From NCBI GenBank assembly GCA_964502665.1, contig CAZCXP010000058.1, positions 1 to 14,554 of the forward strand: 14,554 nt of DNA, in the 5' to 3' direction. Origin of the DNA: SOKG01 sp964502665. Lineage in GTDB: Bacteria > Chloroflexota > Dehalococcoidia > SZUA-161. Numbering within the stretch: the stretch's first letter is position 1; each line of letters starts with the position of its first letter. The position numbers were made by a program, and so were the translations under genes. The notes below the pieces were generated by a model, which saw nothing but the letters and a program-made list of their open reading frames with translations, searched no databases and had not been told where the DNA came from. Of this stretch, positions 1-5,687 are shown piece after piece.

Positions 1-47
1 ACGGATAGCTCCGCACCGGCAAATCATGAGAATTGATGTCCCAGATG

Positions 48-104
48 CCGTTCGTGGTGAGCCCTTCGGCTTCGCTCAGGACAGGCTTGTCGAACCATGA
101 ACCG
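48..104. repeat. REP-like imperfect inverted repeat
   Basis: The outer arms CCGTTCGTGGT (48-58) and ACCATGAACCG (94-104) pair over 9 of 11 positions plus one possible G-U. The interior carries CTTCGGCTTCGCTCAGGACA and GCTTGTCGAA. Sequences of this kind are dispersed intergenic repeats in many uncultured bacterial genomes (from memory, not searched). It lies directly upstream of dnaB with no gene visible in 1-175. Confidence 0.55.
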
Positions 105-105
105 C

Positions 106-123
106 CCCCCGCGTACGCGGGGG
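106..123. repeat. Perfect 18-bp palindrome upstream of dnaB
   Basis: The half-site CCCCCGCGT is followed at once by its exact reverse complement, centred between 114 and 115. It sits between the 48-104 inverted repeat and a GGCTCAGGGCGAACGG repeat fragment, so it probably belongs to the same composite repeat. It has no following T-run, so it is not an obvious terminator. It lies about 50 bp before the dnaB start. Confidence 0.55.
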
Positions 124-175
124 CTCAGGGCGAACGGAAGAAATTGTACTTTCGAAGCGAGGAGAAGGAATAGCC

Positions 176-1573
176 ATGTATGGTGACAGCGGTGAACCTC
201 GGCCGAGCGACAAGCTACCCCCACACGACCTCGATGCTGAAGAGGCAGTGCTGGGATCGCTTCTCATCGACCCCGAGGCGGTCTTCAAAGTCGCTCCAGC
301 CCTCAAGGCCGACGACTTCTACCGTGAGAAGAACCGCTGGACCTACGAGAGCTGCCTCAAACTGTATGACCGCAAGGAAGCGATAAATCAGATCACTGTA
401 GCCCATGAGCTGGCGCGCCAGCAACGACTGGAGGCTGCGGGCGGAGCTGCCTACCTGAGTCACCTGGTTTCCCAGGTGCCGACCTCGGTGCACGTCGAGT
501 ACTATTCCAATATCGTGCGGCGTCTCTCCATGATGCGCAGGCTGATTTCTGCCTCCAACCAGATCGCATCCATCGGCTACGAGTCACCACCGGATGCCGA
601 TGAAGCCCTCGATAGAGCAGAGGGTATCCTCTTCCGGCTGAGGTATGGACAGAGCCGGCGCGACTTCGTCCACATCCGTGAAGTGCTTGATCGCTATTTC
701 GAGGAGAGCAGCTTAGCTCCAGACCAGGAGGGTTTCCTCCCCCATGTACTTACTGGCTTTGCCGATTTGGACAAAATACTCGGCGGCATGCAGCGTTCCG
801 ATATGGTAGTGCTGGCAGCAAGGCCAAGTCTGGGCAAGACCAGCCTGGCGCTCAACATCGCCCGCAACGCTGCGCTGGACCAAGGGGCTCAGGTGGCCCT
901 GTTCAGCCTGGAGATGTCTAAGATGGAACTCGCTTATCGCTTCCTCTCCTGCGAGTCGGGAATCGATACCCAAAGGATAAGACTTGACCTGCTCAGCGAA
1001 CGCCAGCGAGAGGACATCATGGAGACCATGGGGGTGCTCTCCGAAGCTCCCATCTATATCGATGATTCGCCCTTTCTCACAGATTCGGATATGCGCAGCA
1101 AGGCACGCCGACTCCACAGCGAGAAGGGGATCGACCTTATCATAGTGGATTTCATCCAGCTCATGCGCTCAAGCAGGTACACCGACAACCGGGTTCAGGA
1201 GATGAGCGACATCTCCCATTCCATAAAGGAGCTCGCCCGAGAGCTTGATGTGCCCATATTGGCTGTCTCCCAGTTGAGCCGGGCAGTAGAAACCCGTCAC
1301 CCCCATACCCCCATGCTTTCCGACCTCAGGGAGAGCGGCTCGATCGAACAAGATGCTGACGTCGTGCTCTTTATCTACCGCGAAGATGTTTACTTCACGG
1401 AGGAGGAATGGAGCAGCAGATTCGACAAGCCTTACCCAAAGGGCATTGCAGACATCATAGTCGCCAAGCACAGAAACGGTCCTGTTGGACGAGCTATCCT
1501 TTTCTTCCGAGACCGAATGACGAAGTTCGAGAACCTGGAGAAGGTCGAAAGTGGAAGACCGAGCTTGCTATGA
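176..1573 (+). CDS. dnaB: Replicative DNA helicase DnaB
   Basis: Hexameric 5'-3' helicase that unwinds DNA at the replication fork and recruits primase. The 465 residues match the usual family length. The N-terminal helical (primase-interacting) domain covers roughly residues 15-120, including PPHDLDAEEAVLGSLL. The RecA-like motor starts near 185. Visible motifs are Walker A ARPSLGKTS (215-223; Met is more usual than Leu before GKT), SLEMSK (244-249), Walker B IIVDF (322-326), VSQLSR (364-369), the DLRESGSIEQDADVV motif (383-397) and KHR (431-433), where the family's arginine finger lies. The ATG at 176 is preceded by GGAGAAGGA (161-169), a good ribosome binding site. The stop overlaps the ATG of the next gene (ATGA, 1570-1573), implying translational coupling with the DnaD-like gene. 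There is no sign of an intein or frameshift. Confidence 0.97.
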   Translation: MYGDSGEPRPSDKLPPHDLDAEEAVLGSLLIDPEAVFKVAPALKADDFYREKNRWTYESCLKLYDRKEAINQITVAHELARQQRLEAAGGAAYLSHLVSQVPTSVHVEYYSNIVRRLSMMRRLISASNQIASIGYESPPDADEALDRAEGILFRLRYGQSRRDFVHIREVLDRYFEESSLAPDQEGFLPHVLTGFADLDKILGGMQRSDMVVLAARPSLGKTSLALNIARNAALDQGAQVALFSLEMSKMELAYRFLSCESGIDTQRIRLDLLSERQREDIMETMGVLSEAPIYIDDSPFLTDSDMRSKARRLHSEKGIDLIIVDFIQLMRSSRYTDNRVQEMSDISHSIKELARELDVPILAVSQLSRAVETRHPHTPMLSDLRESGSIEQDADVVLFIYREDVYFTEEEWSSRFDKPYPKGIADIIVAKHRNGPVGRAILFFRDRMTKFENLEKVESGRPSLL

Positions 1574-2277
1574 ATGGATTCAGCGGTTTCCCCCGTAAGA
1601 CGGAATACACCGCGATTCCCAACCTATTCTTCAGCGCGGTGCTGCCTCAGATCGATGACCTTGCCGAGCTCAAGGTCACGCTCCATGTCTTCTGGGCCGT
1701 GTGCCCAAAACGGGGCTACCGCCGTTTTGTTACCTACCGTGAGCTTCTGGGCAACCACGCGTTGATGAAGGGGCTTGAGAGCGATGGCTCCCCAGGCGAG
1801 CTCCTGCAACGCAGCCTGGATCAGGCGGTGAGCCGGGGCACCCTGCTTCGCTTGACCCTGGAGCGTGACGGTGACGTTGACGACCTCTATTTCGTGAATA
1901 CCGAGGACGACAGGAGGGCCGTAGCCAGGATAGAGAGCGGCGAGCTCAATCTGGGAGAACTGGTCAAGCGCGAGCCCAGCCCGGCGAGCCAGGAGCGGCC
2001 AAACATTTTTACCCTCTATGAGCAAAACATCGGCATGCTTTCCCCGATAATAGCCGAGGAGCTTAAGGAGGCGGAGACACTCTATCCCGCCTCATGGATT
2101 GAGGACGCCTTCAGAGAAGCGGTTGACCTCAACAAGCGTAACTGGAGATATATCTCTAGCATTCTGCGAAGATGGGCAGCGGAGGGCAAGGACCATGGAG
2201 AGCATAGGCGACATTCTAAGGCGGAGTCTGACTTCGAAGAATTCCGCAGAAGATACGGACACCTCCTCAAGAAGTAG
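1570..2277 (+). CDS. DnaD/DnaB_2-domain replication protein
   Basis: Probable helicase-loading accessory protein of 235 aa. The C-terminal part (about residues 144-205) reads NIFTLYEQNIGMLSP, then WIEDAFREAV, then NWRYISSILRRW. This is the pattern of the DnaD-like / DnaB_2 domain (Y...IG.L.P, then W...A...A and W.Y...IL..W) found in Gram-positive primosome and phage replication proteins. Residues 1-110 are probably a winged-helix-like N-terminal domain with no distinctive motif. The frame is open back to 1408, but that part lies inside dnaB, so the ATG at 1570, overlapping the dnaB stop by 4 nt, is taken as the start. The 3' end overlaps the DnaC-like gene by 83 nt. In known systems DnaD-type proteins act with the origin or restart machinery and a DnaC/DnaI loader, which fits both neighbours. 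The exact role here is inferred. Confidence 0.85.
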   Translation: MNGFSGFPRKTEYTAIPNLFFSAVLPQIDDLAELKVTLHVFWAVCPKRGYRRFVTYRELLGNHALMKGLESDGSPGELLQRSLDQAVSRGTLLRLTLERDGDVDDLYFVNTEDDRRAVARIESGELNLGELVKREPSPASQERPNIFTLYEQNIGMLSPIIAEELKEAETLYPASWIEDAFREAVDLNKRNWRYISSILRRWAAEGKDHGEHRRHSKAESDFEEFRRRYGHLLKK

Positions 2278-3598
2278 CCTCGCCGAGGAAGCTGAGGAGG
2301 ATGAGTGCCCTCTTTGCAAAGGGAGGGGCTGGCTGCGCTTCGATGTGCCCTTCGGCCACCCTGACTTTGGCAGACTGGTGCCCTGCCAGTGCACTGAGAA
2401 AGAATTCGAGCAGGAGTACCTCGGTCGCCTCGAGCGGTACAGCAACCTGGGCCCATTGACCCGCCTCACCTTCGACAAGCTGCTGCCCCGCGGTCGCAGC
2501 AGCGCCCCTCAGAACCAGGAGAGATTCGCCCACTGCATTGAAGTAGCTCGACGCTTCGCCCAGGAGCCCAAAGGGTGGTTAGTCCTCAGCGGCCCCGGCG
2601 GCTCTGGCAAGACCCACCTGGCAGCAGCCATAGCCAACCAGCGCGTGCAGGAACGGCACCAGGCATTCTTCATGACTGTCCCTGACCTGCTTGACCACCT
2701 CCGCACTACGTTCAGCCCCAATAGCGATATCGCCTACGATGAACTCTTCGAGCGGGTGCGCAATGTTTCACTCCTGGTGCTCGACGACCTGGGGAGCCAG
2801 AGCAGCACGCCGTGGGCCGAGGAGAAGCTGTTTCAGATCCTGAACCACAGGTTCAACGCCGAGCTGCCAACGGTGGTAACGATCAGAAATCTGGAGGAGC
2901 TGGATGAGCGGCTGGCCGCCAAGCTGCGAGACCCCGCCATAGCCCAACAGTGCGAGCTGGAGACGCCACAACAGCCACTGTTCCAGCAGGTAGGTGGACT
3001 CAGCCCCCAATTCCTGGCCGACAAGACCTTCGAGACCTTCGACACCCGGGGGATGAACGCTAACGAAGAGGGCAGGGAGAGCCTCCAGACTGCCTCGAAA
3101 GCAGCCCGTCAGTTCGCCGAGTCGCCGGAGAACTGGCTTGTTCTACTTGGCGATCATGGCTGCGGCAAGACCCACCTGGCGGCGGCCATAGCCGACTACC
3201 AGCTAAGGTCAGGGCGACCCGTCTTCTTCGCCGTGGTGCCGGACCTCCTCGACCACCTGCGCTCCACATTCAGCCCCGAAAGCAAGGTGACCTACGACCG
3301 GGTCTTCGAAGGGGTCAAGACAAGCCCACTCCTCATCCTGGACGATCTGGGCACTGAGAGCAGCACGCCGTGGGCTCAGGAGAAGCTCTACCAGATCCTG
3401 AACTACCGCTACAACGCCCGGCTGGCTACAGTGATCACCGTTCCCGGCTTTCTACAGGGCATCGAGGACCGATTGAGCTCGCGGCTGATGGACCCGAAGC
3501 TGAGCAACGTGATTCCAATTCGTGCCCCAGATTACCGAAGCCTGACCAAGCCGCCAGAGAGCCCCAGGCCTTCCCGCCAGCCCCGCAGGCCGCGCTGA
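2195..3598 (+). CDS. DnaC/DnaI-like helicase loader with two tandem AAA+ modules
   Basis: 467-aa AAA+ ATPase of the DnaC/DnaI/IstB type, expected to load the DnaB encoded upstream. An acidic N-terminus is followed by a probable zinc site, C38-x2-C41 and C64-x-C66. Two ATPase modules follow. Module 1 has Walker A GPGGSGKT (133-140) and Walker B LLVLDD (193-198). Module 2 has GDHGCGKT (319-326) and LLILDD (379-384). Both spacings are exactly 186 residues, so this is an internal duplication. Module 2 keeps SSRL (428-431), the likely arginine-finger box, and ends in APDYR. Module 1 has AAKL (241-244) there instead. Module 1 reads TIRN (229-232) at the sensor-1 region, whereas module 2 reads TVPG (415-418). 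Single-module loaders are usually about 250-300 aa. The ATG at 2195 follows GGAGGG (2181-2186). The frame is open further upstream, but that would run deep into the DnaD-like gene. The C-terminal tail is rich in Pro and Arg. Confidence 0.88.
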   Translation: MESIGDILRRSLTSKNSAEDTDTSSRSSLAEEAEEDECPLCKGRGWLRFDVPFGHPDFGRLVPCQCTEKEFEQEYLGRLERYSNLGPLTRLTFDKLLPRGRSSAPQNQERFAHCIEVARRFAQEPKGWLVLSGPGGSGKTHLAAAIANQRVQERHQAFFMTVPDLLDHLRTTFSPNSDIAYDELFERVRNVSLLVLDDLGSQSSTPWAEEKLFQILNHRFNAELPTVVTIRNLEELDERLAAKLRDPAIAQQCELETPQQPLFQQVGGLSPQFLADKTFETFDTRGMNANEEGRESLQTASKAARQFAESPENWLVLLGDHGCGKTHLAAAIADYQLRSGRPVFFAVVPDLLDHLRSTFSPESKVTYDRVFEGVKTSPLLILDDLGTESSTPWAQEKLYQILNYRYNARLATVITVPGFLQGIEDRLSSRLMDPKLSNVIPIRAPDYRSLTKPPESPRPSRQPRRPR

Positions 3599-3602
3599 TC
3601 GC

Positions 3603-3680
3603 CTGTAATCTACTTGTAAACTCTTCGTAATTCTTCCTTAATACATCCTTAATCGGTCTTAATGCCAATGGGCGTACAAT
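3603..3680 (+). promoter_or_regulatory. Six TAA-centred direct repeats on an 11-bp pitch ahead of a -10 box
   Basis: TAA occurs at 3606, 3617, 3628, 3639, 3650 and 3660, giving spacings of 11, 11, 11, 11 and 10. The surrounding words are CTGTAAT, TTGTAAA, TCGTAAT, CCTTAAT, CCTTAAT and TCTTAAT. The array ends about 12 bp before TACAAT (3675-3680), a good -10, and no -35 is visible. Direct repeats one helical turn apart that replace the -35 are typical of sites for OmpR/PhoB-family response regulators such as PhoB and PhoP. The regulator is inferred. No convincing gene follows within the next 240 bp, so the target is unknown. The rest of 3599-3929 holds the tRNA promoters and nothing else recognisable. 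Confidence 0.5.
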
Positions 3681-3823
3681 TCCATATGGTAAGATACGAC
3701 CTCAGGGCTCTTGCGGAGAAGATCAGCACACCTGTTGACCGACACAGGTTAAGCGACATAGAAAGAAGGCAGGTGATGTGTCACTGATCATATGAACGAG
3801 CCGAGACGCCGCTCACACATACC

Positions 3824-3852
3824 TTGACCTATGACCATCTCTCAGATACAAT
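3824..3852 (+). promoter_or_regulatory. Sigma-70-type promoter upstream of the tRNA-Ser pair
   Basis: TTGACC (3824-3829) and TACAAT (3847-3852) are separated by exactly 17 bp, each one mismatch from the housekeeping consensus. Transcription would start near 3859 and run into the two tRNA genes. It may be used together with the extended -10 just downstream. Confidence 0.6.
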
Positions 3853-3871
3853 AAGTGTTCGGCATTAGCTG

Positions 3872-3880
3872 TGGTATAAT
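3872..3880 (+). promoter_or_regulatory. Extended -10 promoter for the tRNA-Ser pair
   Basis: TGGTATAAT combines a perfect TATAAT (3875-3880) with the TGn extension. No good -35 lies 17 bp upstream, as is often tolerated with extended -10 elements. Initiation near 3887 would give a leader of about 43 nt before the first tRNA. Confidence 0.6.
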
Positions 3881-3929
3881 ATCAATGCCGTTGGCCTTTA
3901 ATAAGGGCCGGGACACGAAGGGTGGCAAG

Positions 3930-4017
3930 GGAGAGGTGTCCGAGTGGTTTATGGTGCCGCTCTCGAAAAGCGGTCTCCGATTGTATCGGAGCGTGGGTTC
4001 GAATCCCACCCTCTCCG
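3930..4017 (+). tRNA. tRNA-Ser (anticodon CGA)
   Basis: An 88-nt class II tRNA. Acceptor arms GGAGAGG (3930-3936) and CCTCTCC (4010-4016) pair fully, with discriminator G at 4017. Anticodon stem CCGCT/AGCGG (3957-3961 and 3969-3973) encloses loop CTCGAAA, so the anticodon is CGA at 3964-3966, reading UCG. The long variable arm CTCCGA/TCGGAG (3975-3991) marks it as serine. T stem GTGGG/CCCAC encloses TTCGAAT. The outer D-stem pair (T-T) is weak. CCA is not encoded. Confidence 0.96.
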
Positions 4018-4018
4018 G

Positions 4019-4104
4019 GGAGAGGTGCTGGAGTGGACGATCAGGCGCGCCTGGAGAGCGCGTGGCCGATTTTCGGCCCGTGGGTTCGAATCCCACCCTC
4101 TCCG
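4019..4104 (+). tRNA. tRNA-Ser (anticodon GGA)
   Basis: An 86-nt class II tRNA starting one nucleotide after the previous one ends. Acceptor GGAGAGG/CCTCTCC and the T arm are identical to those of the first gene. D stem is CTG/CAG. Anticodon stem CGCGC/GCGCG encloses CTGGAGA, giving anticodon GGA at 4053-4055, reading UCU and UCC. Variable arm GGCCGA/TCGGCC (4064-4078) has a 3-nt loop. Discriminator is G4104, with no encoded CCA. It is certainly co-transcribed with the upstream tRNA. Confidence 0.96.
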
Positions 4105-4118
4105 CTGTTGATAAGTGT

Positions 4119-4267
4119 TCAGCCATCGGCTTCCAGCTCTCAGCAAGAAGAACCAAAGGGGGGACCTCGTTCTAGGTTCTAGGTTCTAAGTTCTAGGTTA
4201 ACGTAGAACGTAGAACATAGAACTTAGAACACTTCAAATGCTGAGTGCTGATAGCTCAAGGCTTACC
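4119..4267. repeat. Outer pair of inverted heptamer arrays
   Basis: Left arm 4119-4146 is four heptamers: TCAGCCA, TCGGCTT, CCAGCTC, TCAGCAA. Right arm 4240-4267 is four heptamers on the opposite strand: GCTGAGT, GCTGATA, GCTCAAG, GCTTACC. The core TCAGC is the reverse complement of GCTGA. The arms are degenerate but keep a strict 7-nt phase, and they enclose the inner GTTCTAn array. The right arm ends 21 bp before the purA start codon. Confidence 0.6.
4169..4230. repeat. Inner inverted heptamer array (GTTCTAn / nTAGAAC)
   Basis: Left units GTTCTAG (4169), GTTCTAG (4176), GTTCTAA (4183) and GTTCTAG (4190) lead to a GTTAAC centre (4197-4202). The right side has TAGAACG (4204), TAGAACA (4211), TAGAACT (4218) and TAGAAC (4225-4230). 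Six of every seven bases can pair across the centre; the varying base is always the seventh. It could fold into a long hairpin in RNA or single-stranded DNA between the tRNA genes and purA. Confidence 0.85.
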
Positions 4268-4288
4268 TAGATTGCAGGGGGTTTAGGA

Positions 4289-5566
4289 ATGCCGGCAATC
4301 GCCATAATAGGGGCACAATGGGGGGATGAGGGGAAGGGGAAGATTGTAGACCTTCTCGCTGAGAAGGCGAATGTTGTTGTAAGGTTCTCCGGGGGGAACA
4401 ACGCAGGTCACACCGTGGTAAACCAACTCGGTGAGTTCCGGATGCACCTTATCCCCTCGGGCATCTTCCGCCCAGATGTGACCTGTATCATCAGCAATGG
4501 CGTGGTCATTGACCCCGCTGCGCTTCTGGACGAGATCGAGAACCTTAAGCAACGTGATGTTAGCGTGGGCAACCTCTTCATTAGCGATCGAGCCCACCTG
4601 ATCATGCCCTATCACATCCTCCTTGACGGTTTGGAGGAGGAGGCGCGGGGTAGCGGGGCGATAGGTACTACGCGCAAAGGTGTTGGCCCCGCATTTGTCG
4701 ACAAGACATCTCGTATGGGGATCCGCATCTGCGACCTGCTCGATAAGGCGACCCTTCGCAAGCGGCTTGGCTTCGTGCTGGAGTACAAGAACAGCATCCT
4801 GACCAAGCTATATGGTGCCGCCCCCCTTTCTCTTGACGAGCTATACCACGACCACTGCCAGTACGGAGAGCGTCTGGCTCCTTATGTCCGCGAAACGGAT
4901 GTGATACTAGAAGAGGCGCTGAAGAGAGGCGAATGGGTTTTGCTCGAGGGAGCACAGGGTACCATGCTCGACCTCGACTTCGGCACCTACCCCTATGTTA
5001 CCTCGGCGGTCTCAGGTGGCGCATCCCTGGGGCTGGGGATGAGCCCGGCGGATATCCAAGGGGTCGTCGGCGTGTTAAAGGCATACACCACAAGGGTAGG
5101 AAGTGGCGCCATGCCCACTGAACTTCATGATGAATGCGGAGACCAGATGAGAGAACGGGGGCAGGAGTATGGTACCACTACAGGGCGTCCCCGCCGGTGC
5201 GGTTGGCTTGACGCCGTGGTCGCCCGCTACTCCGCCGAGGTCAACGGCTTCACCTCCGCTGCCATCACCAAATTCGACATCCTCGACGATTTCTCCTCTG
5301 TCAAAATCTGCACTGCCTATAAGGTCAATGGCGCTATCTACAATCGTCCCCCAGCCCAGACGGCCCTGTTTGAGAGATGCGAACCAGTCTATGAAGAACT
5401 GCCGGGGTGGCAATGCCCCACCAGCAACATTCGTCGCTTCGAAGAACTCCCCTCCCAGGCTCAGGCCTACGTGAGAAGAATAGAGGAGCTAATCGGCTGC
5501 CCCGCCAGCATTATCTCTGTCGGTGCTCGGCGCGAAGAGACAATCATGGTCAGACCCATCCCGTGA
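4289..5566 (+). CDS. purA: Adenylosuccinate synthetase
   Basis: Cytosolic enzyme that uses GTP to join IMP and aspartate into adenylosuccinate, the first committed step from IMP to AMP. The protein is 425 aa, full length (the E. coli enzyme is 432). It starts MPAIAIIGAQWGDEGKGKIV, with the family's phosphate loop and the catalytic positions D13 and H41 (NAGHT, 38-42) in the E. coli numbering. Further signatures are GTTRKGVGPAF, the IMP-binding LLEGAQGTMLDLDFGTYPYVTS, KAYTTRVGSG, and the segment from GTTTGRPRRCGWLD to ITKFDILD. ATG at 4289 follows a G-run at 4277-4281 at a workable Shine-Dalgarno distance, and the protein begins as homologues do. The gene stands alone. It may be read from the tRNA promoters through the heptamer arrays, as no separate strong promoter was found. 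Confidence 0.98.
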   Translation: MPAIAIIGAQWGDEGKGKIVDLLAEKANVVVRFSGGNNAGHTVVNQLGEFRMHLIPSGIFRPDVTCIISNGVVIDPAALLDEIENLKQRDVSVGNLFISDRAHLIMPYHILLDGLEEEARGSGAIGTTRKGVGPAFVDKTSRMGIRICDLLDKATLRKRLGFVLEYKNSILTKLYGAAPLSLDELYHDHCQYGERLAPYVRETDVILEEALKRGEWVLLEGAQGTMLDLDFGTYPYVTSAVSGGASLGLGMSPADIQGVVGVLKAYTTRVGSGAMPTELHDECGDQMRERGQEYGTTTGRPRRCGWLDAVVARYSAEVNGFTSAAITKFDILDDFSSVKICTAYKVNGAIYNRPPAQTALFERCEPVYEELPGWQCPTSNIRRFEELPSQAQAYVRRIEELIGCPASIISVGARREETIMVRPIP

Positions 5567-5638
5567 TACTGCTTGAATCAACTCGCCCCATGGCCTCAGG
5601 GAGAACCCCAAACTTATCTAGAGAACGGCATTTCTTTC

Positions 5639-5647
5639 TGTTATAAT
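5639..5647 (+). promoter_or_regulatory. Extended -10 promoter for the dehydratase gene
   Basis: TGTTATAAT contains a perfect TATAAT (5642-5647) preceded by TGn. No clear -35 is seen at 17 bp. Transcription would begin near 5654 and give a leader of about 34 nt with a strong ribosome binding site, GAGGAGG (5672-5678). Confidence 0.55.
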
Positions 5648-5687
5648 AATTTGTTAGGTGGCAAGAGTATCGAGGAGGTAACGAAGA

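Noticed and set aside
2..100. Open frame at the left edge ending ...RGEPFGFAQDRLVEP
   Set aside because: The end is simply the translation of the dispersed repeat; too little unique sequence remains to call the 3' end of an upstream gene.
1408..1569. Upstream extension of the DnaD-like reading frame
   Set aside because: It lies wholly within dnaB in another frame, and the translation is low-complexity and unlike the family; the ATGA overlap start is better.
3686..3787. 33-codon ORF (MVRYDLRALAEKIST...) after the 11-bp operator array
   Set aside because: No ribosome binding site, the ATG coincides with the predicted transcription start, and no recognisable similarity; kept only as a remote possibility.
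3842..4182. Several 65-106 aa ORFs across the tRNA genes on both strands
   Set aside because: They are translations of the tRNA genes; the repeated WDSNPR-like motif is the tRNA T arm read in reverse.
4119..4267. Possible CRISPR array
   Set aside because: Units are 7 bp and contiguous, without 25-40 bp repeats and unique spacers; no cas genes are present.
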